Positions 1 through 8,592 of a stretch of DNA of 60,190 bases are shown here, piece after piece. The notes beneath the pieces are model-generated. The model was not told the DNA's origin. It made no database searches and worked only from the letters and a program-made list of their open reading frames with translations. Location of the stretch: contig LFMX01000027.1 in NCBI GenBank assembly GCA_001184405.1, positions 1 through 60,190 of the forward strand, given 5' to 3'. Position numbers and translations under genes: made by a program. The stretch is from Candidatus Burkholderia humilis (GTDB lineage: Bacteria > Pseudomonadota > Gammaproteobacteria > Burkholderiales > Burkholderiaceae). Position 1 is the stretch's first letter, and each line of letters opens with the position of its first letter.

Positions 1-642
1 GCGATCGAGAATGTCGTAGTTATCGGCTTCAACCACATCGGTATCGATCACATCGACGTAATACGGATACGTGATCTTGCTGGTCTTGCCATCGTAAAGC
101 ACGAGATAAAAGTTCTCGGCATCGATGAGCTGACCGAGCCGCTCATGCACGCAACGCAGAAAATCGGCGCGCTCGGGCACCGAACTCGCGAGATACGCAA
201 TTTCATAAAGCACGCGCTGCGTGAGCTGCGCGCGTCCGAGTGCATCGGCTTGAACGCGTTCGCCTAAAGCGCGTGCGAGCTCGCTTAACTGCACATCGTC
301 GCGATGCTTGAGTGGCGCGATCAACCAGCCCAATACACTCTCACCGCGGCCGGTGGGCCACGCATGCCAGCCGCGCGCCACGCACGTTTCAGCCAACTGC
401 GCTTCGGCAAGACTTTCTGGCCAGCCGAGTTGCGCGCGGCTTTGTCCTTCGAGATGCAAAGCCTTGCCCGCGCGATACCACACCCACTCCTGCGGACGGC
501 CCGCCGACGCGGCATCGCATAATACGCTTTCGATCGACGGCGCAACGCTCGCGCTCTGCGACGCGTTCGCTGCGGATACGTTTGTGTTCACCGCCGCCAG
601 GCGCGGCAAGGCGTATGCACGGGACGCGGAAAACACACTCAT
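1..642 (-). CDS. GAF-domain signalling protein, N-terminal part (partial)
   Basis: An open frame enters from the left edge and is read leftward for 214 codons without a stop. It starts at an ATG at 642 with a GGAG-type ribosome site just upstream. After an N-terminal region of about 115 residues comes a stretch matching a GAF sensory domain: a helix with LYEIAYLASSV, then an HERLGQLIDAENFYLVLYDG core. Such N-termini are common in Burkholderia GAF-GGDEF-EAL or GAF-histidine-kinase proteins, but the output domain lies outside the window, so the signalling class is unknown. There is no signal peptide or membrane segment in the visible part, so it is probably cytoplasmic. No lesion is seen here. 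Confidence 0.6.
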   Translation of the reverse strand, partial: MSVFSASRAYALPRLAAVNTNVSAANASQSASVAPSIESVLCDAASAGRPQEWVWYRAGKALHLEGQSRAQLGWPESLAEAQLAETCVARGWHAWPTGRGESVLGWLIAPLKHRDDVQLSELARALGERVQADALGRAQLTQRVLYEIAYLASSVPERADFLRCVHERLGQLIDAENFYLVLYDGKTSKITYPYYVDVIDTDVVEADNYDILDR

Positions 643-811
643 CGGCGCTCCAGACCATTAGGGCCGCCTTTACAGGCGGTTTAGTCATTCAGCGACGATG
701 CCCGCGCGATGCGCCAAGCGCTTGCCGCAAGCAATCGTTCTTACCGTGGTAACGGCAGCGAGCATACAGGCTTGAGCTTCGCGGACAAAAAAGCGGCCTG
801 TCGTGCGCTTT

Positions 812-1097
812 TTAAGCGGTAACGTGTGCCGATGCGGTTTCGTTCGCCGCAAAGCGCTCGCGATACGCTTGCGGCGACACGCCGAGCGATCGCAAGAAGC
901 CGCGCCGACGAGTCCCAGTCCTGCCGATGCCGTCACCGTGCTGCCCGGCGCCACCACGCGCGGCGCGTAGGGGTGCGGCAGGGGGCGGCATCGGCAAGAT
1001 CGTTCGCGGTGGCGAACACTTGCAGCGGGCCGGCGACATTGAGCAATTGCACGTTGGCGAACGCGAGGATATCAACGCTGCGGGGACGATTTTTCAT
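812..1097 (-). pseudogene. Remnant of a GlxA-family (DJ-1/PfpI plus AraC) transcriptional regulator
   Basis: Two separated ends of one family lie within 290 bases. From an ATG at 1097 the reading starts with the beta-strand pattern of a DJ-1/PfpI sensor domain (VDILAFANVQLLNVAGPLQV, about residues 8-27). A frame change follows near 980, then a further piece of the same domain. The 3' end, in another frame, is the C-terminal end of an AraC DNA-binding domain (SLGVSPQAYRERF) up to a stop at 812. Intact GlxA-type regulators are about 320 residues, so most of the middle, including the first helix-turn-helix, has been deleted. Its divergent neighbour at 1186 is another DJ-1/PfpI protein, which a GlxA-type regulator often accompanies. 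It cannot make a working regulator. Confidence 0.8.
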
Positions 1098-1185
1098 GGT
1101 GTAAAAGGTGGGCTGACTGGCAATCTCATCATACGGTAGCGGCGTAGTATCGGTTCGTCCAGAATTTTTTTCGAGGAGGTAAGCG

Positions 1186-1944
1186 ATGACGCTGCACATC
1201 GGCCTGCTGGTTTTTCCGCGCGTTCAACAACTCGATATGACCGGCCCGTACGACGTATTCAGCCACTTGCCCGACGCGCGCGTGCAACTCGTGTGGAAGA
1301 CGCGCGACCCGGTGACATCGAGCGCGGGCATGGTCCTTACGCCCGATACGACCTTCGACGATTGCCCGGCGCTCGACGTGCTTTGCGTGCCCGGCGGCGC
1401 GGGCGTCGGCGAGTTGATGGAGGATGCGCAGACGCTCGCGTTCATCGAACGGCAGGCGGCGGGCGCGCGTTTCGTCACGTCGGTTTGTACTGGCGCGCTG
1501 GTGCTCGGCGCGGCGGGGTTGCTGCGCGGCAAGCGCGCGACGACGCATTGGGGCTTTCACGAACTGCTGAGCGATCTCGGAGCGATTCCGGTGCGCGAAC
1601 GCGTGGTGCGCGACGGCACGCTGTTCACGGGCGGGGGCATTACGGCGGGCATCGATTTCGCGCTGACGCTGGCGGCGGAACTCGTCGGCGAACAGGCCGC
1701 GCAGGCCATTCAGTTGCAGATTGAATACGCGCCCGCGCCGCCGTTCGATTCGGGCGATCCTGATCGCGCGCCTGCCGCCGTGGTCGATGATGTGCGCAAG
1801 AAGGCAGCGGCATCGCTGGAAACACGGCGCGTGGTGACGAAGCGCGGCGCAGCGTTTGGGTTTGAGCGCGTGATTTTTGGTTTTTTGCATGCAAAGAACC
1901 ATCAGAAGCGCTTCTACATGAAATACCGCATCTGGCCGGCGTGA
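1186..1944 (+). CDS. DJ-1/PfpI family protein, isonitrile (isocyanide) hydratase-like
   Basis: A protein of 252 residues with the class I glutamine-amidotransferase-like fold of the DJ-1/PfpI superfamily. Residues 1-200 follow the family throughout: an N-terminal strand, PGGAGVGELM near 69-78, and the nucleophile elbow SVCTGALVLGAAG with Cys101, the same number as the catalytic cysteine of Pseudomonas isonitrile hydratase InhA. InhA-type enzymes convert isocyanides to N-substituted formamides in the cytoplasm. The start is fixed by a strong GAGGAGGT site 8 bases upstream. Family members are about 225-235 residues. The last 20 or so residues look atypical and run 31 bases into the convergent acetyltransferase gene, so the natural stop may have been lost. 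The substrate is inferred from family only. Confidence 0.75.
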   Translation: MTLHIGLLVFPRVQQLDMTGPYDVFSHLPDARVQLVWKTRDPVTSSAGMVLTPDTTFDDCPALDVLCVPGGAGVGELMEDAQTLAFIERQAAGARFVTSVCTGALVLGAAGLLRGKRATTHWGFHELLSDLGAIPVRERVVRDGTLFTGGGITAGIDFALTLAAELVGEQAAQAIQLQIEYAPAPPFDSGDPDRAPAAVVDDVRKKAAASLETRRVVTKRGAAFGFERVIFGFLHAKNHQKRFYMKYRIWPA

Positions 1945-2321
1945 AAATCGGCCAGTTCGCCGAAGACCGCATAACCGTGCCGCAGATAAAGATCGCGCGC
2001 CGACGGATTGAGCGTATCGAGCCATGCCGCGCGGCAGCCGCGTTTGATCGCTTCGGCTTCGGCGGCGTCGAGTACGCGCGCGCCGAGTCCCGCGCGGCGC
2101 GTGTCTTTGCGTATCCAGAGCCATTTGACGAAGAGCCAGTCCCACGCGGTAAAGCCCGCGAGCCCGCCGACGAAGTCATCGCCACGATAGACGGATACGG
2201 CGAGGTCGCGCTGTCCGCTCGGTCCGAGTTGCGCGGCGTTGAAGGTGGCGAGCCCGCCGGCGACATCGGTTTCAAAGCTGGAATCGATCCAGTCGGTGAC
2301 GGAAAGGGTGATGTCGTTCAT
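1914..2321 (-). CDS. GNAT family N-acetyltransferase
   Basis: A 135-residue protein beginning MNDITLSVTDWIDSS. The frame extends 43 codons upstream, but the extension is not GNAT-like, so the internal ATG at 2321 is preferred. The acetyl-CoA-binding core is visible as LWIRKDTRRAGLGARVLDAA (the R-x-x-G-x-G/A pyrophosphate loop), followed by the late strand and helix LDTLNPSARDLYLRHGYAVFG typical of the family C-terminus. It should transfer an acetyl group from acetyl-CoA to an amine. The substrate is unknown. It converges on the isonitrile hydratase-like gene with a 31-base overlap and is divergent from the cupin gene at 2391. Confidence 0.8.
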   Translation of the reverse strand: MNDITLSVTDWIDSSFETDVAGGLATFNAAQLGPSGQRDLAVSVYRGDDFVGGLAGFTAWDWLFVKWLWIRKDTRRAGLGARVLDAAEAEAIKRGCRAAWLDTLNPSARDLYLRHGYAVFGELADFHAGQMRYFM

Positions 2322-2390
2322 GCCGGTGAAATGAACAAAACGCGTATTGCATGCAGAATACGCGAAGCTCGAACTTTCCAAGGCGCAGGC

Positions 2391-2900
2391 ATGCATAGCG
2401 AACGCATCGACAGTCAGGCGTTGATTCGTCGGTTGAAGCTCGAACCGCATCCCGAAGGCGGGTACTTTCGCGAGACGTATCGCGCGGAAGATCGTGTGAA
2501 GTGCGAAGAGGCGGACGACACGCGTGCGGCATCGACGGCCATTTACTTTTTACTTTGCGATGGCGCGCATTCCGCGTGGCATCGCATTCGCGCGGATGAA
2601 GTCTGGCACTTCTATGCGGGCGATCCGATTCACGTTCATGTGCTCGATGCAAACGGCGCGCTCGTCACGCATCGGCTGGGCAATGCGCTCGTTCATGCCG
2701 ATGCCGCATTTCAGGCCGTCGTGCGTATAGGCGACTGGTTTGCCGCTGAATGCGCCGATGCATCCGGCGCGGCGCTCGTCGACTGCACCGTTGCGCCGGG
2801 CTTCGAATTCAGCGAGTTCGAAATGGCGGAGCGCGGCGTGCTGGAAGCGCGGTGTCCGCAGTATCGGGAATTGATTGCGCGGTTTGCGCCACGAGTCTGA
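2391..2900 (+). CDS. Cupin_5 (DUF985) domain protein
   Basis: A 169-residue protein matching the DUF985/cupin_5 family. It opens with the family signature LEPHPEGGYFRETYR at about residues 16-30, continues with STAIYFLLCDGAHSAWHRI and DEVWHFYAGDP, and ends with a conserved APGFEFSEFEMA segment. Members are small single-domain double-stranded beta-helix proteins related to yeast YML079w. Some resemble sugar epimerases, but no reaction is established for most. The ATG at 2391 is preceded by AAGG. It is transcribed divergently from the GNAT gene and followed at 63 bases by a small gene on the same strand. It looks intact. Confidence 0.8.
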   Translation: MHSERIDSQALIRRLKLEPHPEGGYFRETYRAEDRVKCEEADDTRAASTAIYFLLCDGAHSAWHRIRADEVWHFYAGDPIHVHVLDANGALVTHRLGNALVHADAAFQAVVRIGDWFAAECADASGAALVDCTVAPGFEFSEFEMAERGVLEARCPQYRELIARFAPRV

Positions 2901-2962
2901 TTGCGGCGTCAGGCCCGCTCTTTGGGCAGCAGTCGTCCACCGACCGCACTTTTATTCAAGCG

Positions 2963-3202
2963 ATGGACGATTCACTTCAGCGCCTGCGCGCCAAGCTCGC
3001 GCGGCAAATTGCCGAACGGGAAGCATCGATACAGCCGTTACGCGACTATGCAATGCACGTCGCCGCGCCGCAAAGCGATGTCGCGCTCGCCGCGCTCGAA
3101 CAGGAACTAGCCACGTGGAAACGCATGGCCATGCGTCTTGCCACGCTTACCGTGTACGAGCCGCGCGAGCATCGCGCCTTGCGATTGCCGCCGCAGCGTT
3201 GA
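2963..3202 (+). CDS. Small conserved-looking helical protein, unknown function
   Basis: A 79-residue protein that I do not recognise as a named family. It starts at an ATG at 2963 (MDDSLQRLRAKLARQIAE). It is predicted to be mostly alpha-helical: two amphipathic stretches rich in Arg, Ala, Leu and Glu, a short central break, and a basic C-terminus ending LPPQR. There is no signal peptide, cysteine pair or membrane segment. It lies 62 bases after the cupin gene on the same strand and ends immediately before the stop of the convergent synthetase gene at 3203. Codon usage resembles its neighbours, which supports a real gene, but function cannot be assigned. Confidence 0.5.
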   Translation: MDDSLQRLRAKLARQIAEREASIQPLRDYAMHVAAPQSDVALAALEQELATWKRMAMRLATLTVYEPREHRALRLPPQR

Positions 3203-6200
3203 TCAGTCGATCCCTTTTTCAAGCGCGTTTGTCAACGTCTGCGCCACCAAAGCCAGATGCGGCTCGATGACGAGATCCGTATGCCTGCCGTCGATTTTCA
3301 TCACATGTAGGCCGCGCATCGCCACGTGTTGCCAGACGGGAAGCGGATCGCCATACGATTCGTCGAGCAGCGTCGCGCGCACGTAGACGATCGGTCCGCC
3401 TTCGTAACGGCGCGGCTTGTAATTCGACATGGCGATGGTCATCGATTGACGCACGCGCAACAACGCAGGCGGCATGGCGGCCACTTCGGCTGACGGCTTG
3501 ACCGTCTGCGTGCCCATGCGGATGCGCAAACGCCTGGCGATCGCCGCGGCCTTGCCGCGCATATAACCGGCTCGCGCACGCGCATCCAGCGCACGCCATT
3601 CACGCAGACGCTGCACGACGACCTGCGCCTGATAGCGCGTCCATTGCGACAAGGGCAGACTGTGCTCGTGCCAGTAGGTATCGAGCAAGCAGAGCAATTC
3701 GATTTTCTCGCCCGCCTTGACGAGCTGCTGCGCCATTTCGAACGCAATCAAACCGCCGAACGAATAACCGACGAGCGCATACGGTCCATGCGGCTGCACC
3801 TCGCGCATGCGTCGCACATAACCCTGCGCCATCTCCTGCACGCTGTGTTGCGGCGCTTCGTCACCATCGAGGCCGAGCGCTTGCAGACCATACACAGGGC
3901 GCTCGTTTTGCAGCATGCCTGCGAGCGTGAGGCACTCCATCACCGAACCGGTAATGCTGTGCAGCATGAAGAGTGGACGACCACCGCCTGCGCGCATGCG
4001 TACGAGCGTGGAGTTGCCGGCGCAGGCGTCGGGATCATCGGTGAGGACAGCGGCGAGACGCGCGATGGTCGGCGCGACGATCATCGTGGACAGCGGCAGC
4101 GTGCGGCCGGTCGCGCGTTGAACGTCGATCAGCATGCGCGCCGCGAGCAGTGAATGGCCGCCGAGCTCGAAGAAATTATCGTCGCGGCTGATCGGCGAAA
4201 AACGGAAATGCTGTTTCCAAAGCGCGCATAGATACGCTTCGATTTCTTCGACCGATTCCCCCGGCGCGAGCAACGCGCGCTTCACGCATGTGAGGGACGG
4301 ATGCTCGCGAATCTGCTCGAGACATTCGGGATTGGCGAGCGACGATACATTGCGGGCGGGCAGGCCGTTGACGGCATCGCGCGCGGCGGCTTCGGAGGGC
4401 TTGTTGTTGTGCGTGACCGGCAGACCGCCGATCTGCACGATGACATCCGGCACCAGCGTGGCCGCGCCCTGACGCGTCAGATCGCGGCGCACACGCGCTG
4501 CAAGCGCTGCATTCAATTGCACGCCGGGCCGAAGCACGAGCAGCAGCACAATGCGCTGACCTTCATCGCCCGCGCGTGTGCCGGTTTGGGGCACGACCAT
4601 CGCATGACGAATCTCGTGAATCTCGCTCAGGATGCGATAGATCTCGCCCGGACTCACGTTGACGCCGCGCATGTTGAGCACGCCGTCGCTGCGGCCATGC
4701 AGAAGCGCAGAGCCTTGCGGCGAGAACTCAATGACATCGCCATGCGTCCACACGCCCGGATTCGCAGCGAAATAGGCTTTGTGAAAGCGCGAGCCGTCGG
4801 TATCGCCGAAAAAGCCGAGCGGGCGCGACGGAAACGGGTTCATGCACACGAGTTCGCCCGGCATGATGGTGCTCGCGCCCTGATCGAACGCCTGCACGTC
4901 GAGCGCAAGACTCTTGCACTGCGCTTCGCCGGAATAGACCGGCAAATTCGGATTGCCCAGCACGAAGCAGCCGATGATGTCCGTGCCGCCTGAGATCGAC
5001 TGCAAGGGCACGTGCTTCACGTGATCGAAAACCCACTGGAATTGTGAGTCGTAGAGCACGGCCCCGGTGGACATCATCGTGCGCAGGGCGGAGAGATCGA
5101 ATTGCGCGGCAGGTTCTAGGCCGACGTCCTCGCTCATCTTCAGATAAGCGGGGCTCGTGCCAAAGACGGTGACGCGTTCGTTTGCGATGAGCCACCAGAG
5201 TGTATCGACGGACGCGACGGGGCCATCGTAAGTGACGATCTCGACACCCGACGCGAGCACCAACAGTTGCCAGTTCCACATCATCCACGAGCAGCTCGTG
5301 TGGAAGAACAGCTTGTCGCCAAGATCGAAGTCGCTGTGCAGGCGATGCTCCTTTACATGCTCGATCAGCGTGCCGCCCGCGCCATGCACGATGTACTTCG
5401 GCGTGCCGATCGTGCCCGACGAAAACATGATGAAGAGCGGATGGTTGAAGGGAAAATGCTGCCACGTAAAGCGCGTGGCGTCGCCGCATGTGATCAGCGC
5501 GCGTAATTCATGCTGACGCTGCGTCACCGAACTCGGTAGATCGGTCTCGTCGAGACACACGATGTCGGTGAGCGATGGCAATTGCGCCGCGACTGCCGCC
5601 ACGTGTCCCGCGATCGAGCCGCCCGTGTCGAAGGGACGCGGCATCGTGTGGGCGAACATCATCTTCGGGGCGAGCGGCGCGAAGCGGTCGAGAATGGCCT
5701 GTACGCTATTTTCGGGCGCGGCGGTCGATAGCGTTGCGCCCAGCGCGGTCACGGCAAGCGCAACGGTGATGGCGTCGCCGTCGTTGCAGGCGATCGCGAC
5801 CACGCGGTCGCCCGCTTGCAAACCGAGTTCGGAAAGCGCTTGCGCAAGGCGCATAACGCGCTCGCGCAGCTCGCCACGCGTGTAGGTGATGCGGCGGCCA
5901 TCGGCGTGGCACGAGGTCAGCGCGGGAGCATCGTCGGACGCGATACGCTTGCCTAGCAGATTCTCGGTGTAATTCAATTCGATATTAGGGAAAAACCGCG
6001 CCGTTTCGCATTCGTCTCCTATACAAACCGGTTCATTCGATCCGGACCATTCGAGATCGCCTGCCCATTCGAGAAAACATTTCCAAAATCGCCGATATTC
6101 CCGCACCGAATAAACGTGCAAATGCGAATAATCCGCGAAACGCTCACCAGTCATCGTTTCAAATTCCCGCTTGAAGGCCGTTAGACGAGAAGCGGAGATT

Positions 6201-6277
6201 TGCTCGGCCGAAGGCTCGAGCAGCGGCGCACGCGCGTAGAAACGCGTGTTTTCCCGCATGGCGTTGTGATTGTCCAT
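3203..6277 (-). CDS. Single-module synthetase: acetoacetyl-CoA-synthetase-type adenylation, carrier and thioesterase domains
   Basis: A 1024-residue three-domain enzyme. Residues 1-640 resemble acetoacetyl-CoA synthetase (AacS) rather than a typical amino-acid adenylation domain: an ACAS-type N-terminus, the ATP loop FSSGTIGTPK near 283-292, and an acyl-adenylate lysine in NNKPSEAAARDAV near 640. A phosphopantetheine carrier follows with DNFFELGGHSL near 700. A type I thioesterase begins at LFMLHSITG and has the nucleophile motif GYSFGG near 836 and a late Asp/His stretch near DGRHTDLV. An A-T-TE layout implies activation of an acid, loading on the carrier, and release or self-condensation by the thioesterase. 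A beta-keto acid substrate is inferred from the AacS likeness. The second Thr of the usual SGTTG loop is Ile here. The frame is undamaged across 3 kb amid broken genes. No tailoring gene lies beside it. Confidence 0.8.
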   Translation of the reverse strand: MDNHNAMRENTRFYARAPLLEPSAEQISASRLTAFKREFETMTGERFADYSHLHVYSVREYRRFWKCFLEWAGDLEWSGSNEPVCIGDECETARFFPNIELNYTENLLGKRIASDDAPALTSCHADGRRITYTRGELRERVMRLAQALSELGLQAGDRVVAIACNDGDAITVALAVTALGATLSTAAPENSVQAILDRFAPLAPKMMFAHTMPRPFDTGGSIAGHVAAVAAQLPSLTDIVCLDETDLPSSVTQRQHELRALITCGDATRFTWQHFPFNHPLFIMFSSGTIGTPKYIVHGAGGTLIEHVKEHRLHSDFDLGDKLFFHTSCSWMMWNWQLLVLASGVEIVTYDGPVASVDTLWWLIANERVTVFGTSPAYLKMSEDVGLEPAAQFDLSALRTMMSTGAVLYDSQFQWVFDHVKHVPLQSISGGTDIIGCFVLGNPNLPVYSGEAQCKSLALDVQAFDQGASTIMPGELVCMNPFPSRPLGFFGDTDGSRFHKAYFAANPGVWTHGDVIEFSPQGSALLHGRSDGVLNMRGVNVSPGEIYRILSEIHEIRHAMVVPQTGTRAGDEGQRIVLLLVLRPGVQLNAALAARVRRDLTRQGAATLVPDVIVQIGGLPVTHNNKPSEAAARDAVNGLPARNVSSLANPECLEQIREHPSLTCVKRALLAPGESVEEIEAYLCALWKQHFRFSPISRDDNFFELGGHSLLAARMLIDVQRATGRTLPLSTMIVAPTIARLAAVLTDDPDACAGNSTLVRMRAGGGRPLFMLHSITGSVMECLTLAGMLQNERPVYGLQALGLDGDEAPQHSVQEMAQGYVRRMREVQPHGPYALVGYSFGGLIAFEMAQQLVKAGEKIELLCLLDTYWHEHSLPLSQWTRYQAQVVVQRLREWRALDARARAGYMRGKAAAIARRLRIRMGTQTVKPSAEVAAMPPALLRVRQSMTIAMSNYKPRRYEGGPIVYVRATLLDESYGDPLPVWQHVAMRGLHVMKIDGRHTDLVIEPHLALVAQTLTNALEKGID

Positions 6278-6796
6278 GTCTCAGGTTCTTTGTTTAAACA
6301 ACGTGTTTTTATGTCCGCGTGCTCGACGAGCTATGGGGGAACATTGCTGTTCTTGGTGTATTTCCGCCCCGGTGTCGAAAACAAAGCGTTCCGTCGCGTT
6401 GAGACTACCCCGTAAGAAACGTTTGCTTATGTGCGAATGGCCTCAAAGTTTGTAGTGTTTCGGCAAGAATTGACCTTGCGCAATCGTATGAAAATGTGGT
6501 TCGGATACCGAAGGGCGGCAAGAAATACGCATTGTCTTTTAGCCAATCGTTTTCGTCAGAGCGCGCCCTAAGGCGCGTCGTTTTATTTGGGGTAACGCGC
6601 AAAGAAAACGCAAGGGAAACACAGTGCGCAAGCGTACAGAATAAATGGGGCAGTCAAAACGTCGCAGTCTGCGGGGCGTCATTCCTTTGCCGGCTTGGAA
6701 GTATCAAGTCAAAAGTGCTGCTAACGGGAAGGCATTTTTTCTAATTTATTTCGAACGAGTGTGCGCTAAGAAAATAGACGCGTTTCTTTAAGCGCG
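6278..6796. other. Non-coding, relatively AT-rich intergenic region
   Basis: About 520 bases between the start of the large synthetase and the start of the peptidase gene. No convincing coding frame is seen, and the composition is visibly richer in A and T than the flanks. One short perfect hairpin (CGCGCC, loop CTAA, GGCGCG) lies at 6562-6577 and is followed by a T-rich stretch on the plus strand. The region must hold the promoters of two divergent genes. No specific operator could be identified by eye. Confidence 0.5.
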
Positions 6797-7500
6797 ATGC
6801 TTGAGAAAGTAACGATGACTCTTTATTCACGCATTCTTCCGATGTTTAAGCATTGCATGCTCGAGATAACAAACGCGCGATATACGGGTAATATCGATGC
6901 ATGGCCGAGCACGGAGCGACACGCGATGCATGCCAAAACGCCAGAGCAGCACGTATACGGTCTTGTCGCGCATTACGCGCATGCGTTGCACGTGAAAGCG
7001 CCGCGTGTGCGCTTCGTGCGCACATCGTCGGGACCGTGCTATGAAGCGCTCTTCAACCGAATCGAAATCGATGCATACACGCTCGCGTTGCCCGAGCCCG
7101 TGCTCACGCTGATCGTCGCGCATGAAGTTGCGCATGCCACGCAGCGCGGCCACATGTTGCTTGATCTCGCGTGGATGAGTCTCGGCACGGCGGTGTTGTT
7201 TTTCGTACCGTGCTACCTCTGTTCGCCGTTTCATCCGATGACGATATCTGGCGCATTACTGCACCCGGTCTGTACTTCGTGCTTGCATGGATCACATGCG
7301 TGATGCTGCTGCGTTCCCGCGCAAAAAAGCGCGCCGCTGCATTCGAACTCGATGCCGACGCCAAAGCCGCGCAACTCTGTGGCGCGTCGCGCGCGTTACA
7401 GGCGCTGGAGATCATGGCGCTGCGCGTTCACATCGAACCGGCCCGGCTTGATGCCGCCATGCGCGCCCGCTTCTCACGCGATCAGCACGTGGCCCGCTAA
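6797..7500 (+). pseudogene. M48-like membrane zinc metallopeptidase, frameshifted
   Basis: The first frame (from about 6797) contains the zinc motif HEVAH near residue 108 in LIVAHEVAHATQRGH and enters a hydrophobic segment. Near 7205-7220 the homology passes to another frame. That frame supplies the second membrane segment (GLYFVLAWITCVMLL) and the third zinc-ligand region FELDADAKAAQLCG, then runs to a stop at 7500. Two membrane helices between the HExxH motif and the downstream glutamate are typical of M48/HtpX-type peptidases, which degrade membrane proteins. A single-base lesion in the loop separates active-site residues into two frames, so no complete enzyme can be made unless this is a read error. 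The exact start (6797 or 6815) is uncertain. Confidence 0.7.
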
Positions 7501-7557
7501 TTGCGTGACGCACGGCAATGACGCGGCACGTTCGCCGCGCGTTCCGGGTTATCCATC

Positions 7558-7902
7558 ATGCACGTGCTTTTTGTAGAAGACGACATCAATCTGTGCAACG
7601 CTTTCCGGGACCTGGCGCGCACATCGGGTCATCATGCGGACGTTGCTTACGATGGACATCAGGCGATGCTGCTTGCAAGCGAAAACCGCTACGACACCAT
7701 CTTTCTCGATATCGGCTTGCCCGATGTCGATGGCCGCGATCTATGTAGACGATTGCGCGCGGCGGGTCCAAGCCGGCTCGCATGCGTCGTCGCCGTGACA
7801 GGCGACGATCGCAACAAGGATGTTCGGCAAGAGCATTTCGACGGCTACTTTCTCAAGCCGTTCACGGAAGCGGGCTTGCGCGCCGCACTGGATGCTTGCT
7901 AA
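7558..7902 (+). CDS. Single-domain response regulator (CheY-like receiver)
   Basis: A 114-residue protein made only of a receiver domain. The acidic pocket is Glu7-Asp8-Asp9, the phospho-acceptor is Asp51 in IFLDIGLPDVDG, and the conserved lysine is Lys100 in FLKPF. There is no output domain, so it would act by protein contact or as a phosphate sink in a phosphorelay. No histidine kinase is adjacent. It follows the broken peptidase by 57 bases and its stop overlaps by four bases the stop of the convergent mobB-like gene. It appears intact. Confidence 0.85.
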   Translation: MHVLFVEDDINLCNAFRDLARTSGHHADVAYDGHQAMLLASENRYDTIFLDIGLPDVDGRDLCRRLRAAGPSRLACVVAVTGDDRNKDVRQEHFDGYFLKPFTEAGLRAALDAC

Positions 7903-8416
7903 GCTGATCGAGCCTCGATGCCAAGCGTTTTGCAAATAAACGCGCCAATGCTTGCAACATCGTTTAGCGGCAGCTTGGGCAAGGCGCTATCGATTGCGTC
8001 GGCGTCATCCGTTGCAATGGCCAAAATGTCGAGACCGGTCCTGTAAAGCGGCGCGACGTTCGTGGACGGGCGGACGACTTCGAGACGCGGAATCGTTTCA
8101 CGCGCAAAGCCTTCGACGATCACCATATCCGCATGCGCCAGACGCGCGGCAAGCGTCGTCAATGGCGTTCCTCCGCACCGTTCAATTCCTTCACGATCGC
8201 ATACCGATACGGCGACGCAATCAGTACTTCACCCGCGCCCGCGCGACGAAAGCGCACGCTATCCTTGCCAGGCGGTTCAAGCTCGATCGAATGATGACTG
8301 TGCTTGATCACATTGACCGTCAGGCCGCGCGCACTGAACCACGGCAGCAATGCTTCGATCAATGTTGTCTTGCCTTGGCCCGAGCGGCCGGAAATCCCAA
8401 AGAGCGGCGGATTCAT
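7899..8416 (-). pseudogene. mobB: Molybdopterin-guanine dinucleotide biosynthesis protein B, frameshifted
   Basis: The first part (start 8416) has the MobB nucleotide-binding loop GRSGQGKTTLIEALLPWF at residues 10-27, then VIKHSHHSIELEPPGKDS and RRAGAGEVLIAS. It stops early at 8159. The rest continues in the next frame: PLTTLAARLAHADMVIVEGF, the family's conserved EGF segment, to the C-terminus at 7899. Together they make a normal MobB of about 172 residues. MobB is a GTP-binding accessory protein in attaching GMP to molybdopterin and is generally dispensable because MobA carries the chemistry. One frameshift near 8165 splits it. The downstream part could only be translated by restarting at a TTG at 8162. 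Confidence 0.85.
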
Positions 8417-8592
8417 GCGATGGTCGGTTGATAAGCGCTTAAAAATATTCGACGCAGTTTAACGGGTCCAAAGCGGGTTCCAAAGCAGCTTGAGGAAAAT
8501 CGCGCTATCGTCGTGCATGGCGTTTCGGCATCGACGCATGCTTCTTGCTGCCTCATGCCCTCATTGCATTTGTTCGCGTTAAGGACGTTCAC

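Noticed and set aside
1129..2145. A 338-codon open frame on the minus strand opposite the isonitrile hydratase-like gene
   Set aside because: It is antisense to a well-conserved gene, is extremely Arg/His rich, and matches no family; a shadow of GC-rich codon usage.
8417..8592. Possible cobalamin riboswitch before nrdJ
   Set aside because: None of the conserved boxes (CCGCAACGGTAA, GCCACTG, GGGAAGG) is present in this leader.
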